Below, piece after piece: positions 6,097 to 6,104 of a DNA stretch of 6,104 nt. The notes under the pieces are model-generated. The model did not search any database and was not told the origin of the DNA. It saw only the letters and a list, made by a program, of their open reading frames with translations. Origin of the DNA: an uncultured Prevotellamassilia sp. Its GTDB lineage: Bacteria > Bacteroidota > Bacteroidia > Bacteroidales > Bacteroidaceae. Both the position numbers and the translations under genes were made by a program. The stretch is from positions 1-6,104 of the forward strand of contig CAKQOG010000055.1 of the NCBI GenBank assembly GCA_934255485.1. The letters are read 5' to 3'. Positions within the stretch are counted from its first letter, which is position 1. Every line of letters starts with the position of its first letter.

Positions 6097-6104
6097 CTAT
6101 AAAA

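Noticed and set aside
1..6104. CRISPR array, mobile element, phage or defence system
   Set aside because: No regularly spaced direct repeats, transposase or integrase motifs, or defence-related domains were seen. Every sizeable stretch is covered by housekeeping or transport genes on one strand.

Overview
The window reads as an ordinary chromosomal segment of a low-GC member of the Bacteroidales, most likely a Prevotella-like species. Three things point there. The HflX protein has the long glycine-rich loop and the extra segment between its G4 and G5 motifs that I associate with Bacteroidetes HflX. The substrate-binding lipoprotein belongs to a Bacteroidales-type family. No gene has a Shine-Dalgarno sequence in front of it, while matches to the Bacteroidetes promoter (TTTG, 19-21 bases, TAnnTTTG) lie upstream of several transcription units. 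The genus is an inference.

Everything with gene content is on the minus strand, so transcription runs from position 6104 towards 1. In that order there is: a strong intrinsic terminator closing a gene outside the window (6061-6096); a type I (cytoplasmic) asparaginase, ansA (4960-6000); a lipoprotein substrate-binding protein of the BtuF/FepB/HmuT kind (3822-4937); a FecCD/BtuC-type permease (2768-3799); the ribosome-associated GTPase hflX (1445-2698); a 12-bp perfect hairpin (1383-1412); a FucP-type sugar/proton symporter (159-1358); and tRNA-Gly with anticodon GCC (1-73).

ansA, the binding protein and the permease are separated by only 22 bases each and look like one operon. The two transport genes would form the capture and membrane-channel parts of an ABC importer for a metal chelate such as a corrinoid, haem or ferric siderophore. 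No ATPase gene follows them: the next gene is hflX, which has its own putative promoter. The ATPase must be encoded elsewhere or shared. hflX, the sugar transporter and the tRNA appear to be separate units.

Intergenic DNA is scarce, with no gap above about 105 bases. The gaps hold most of the unexplained structure: two dyads around a consensus tRNA promoter, a promoter-like box almost touching the ansA start codon, and the long hairpin between hflX and the sugar transporter. I found no CRISPR array, insertion sequence, phage gene, toxin-antitoxin pair or defence system, and nothing that supports a new multi-gene system. The findings are modest.
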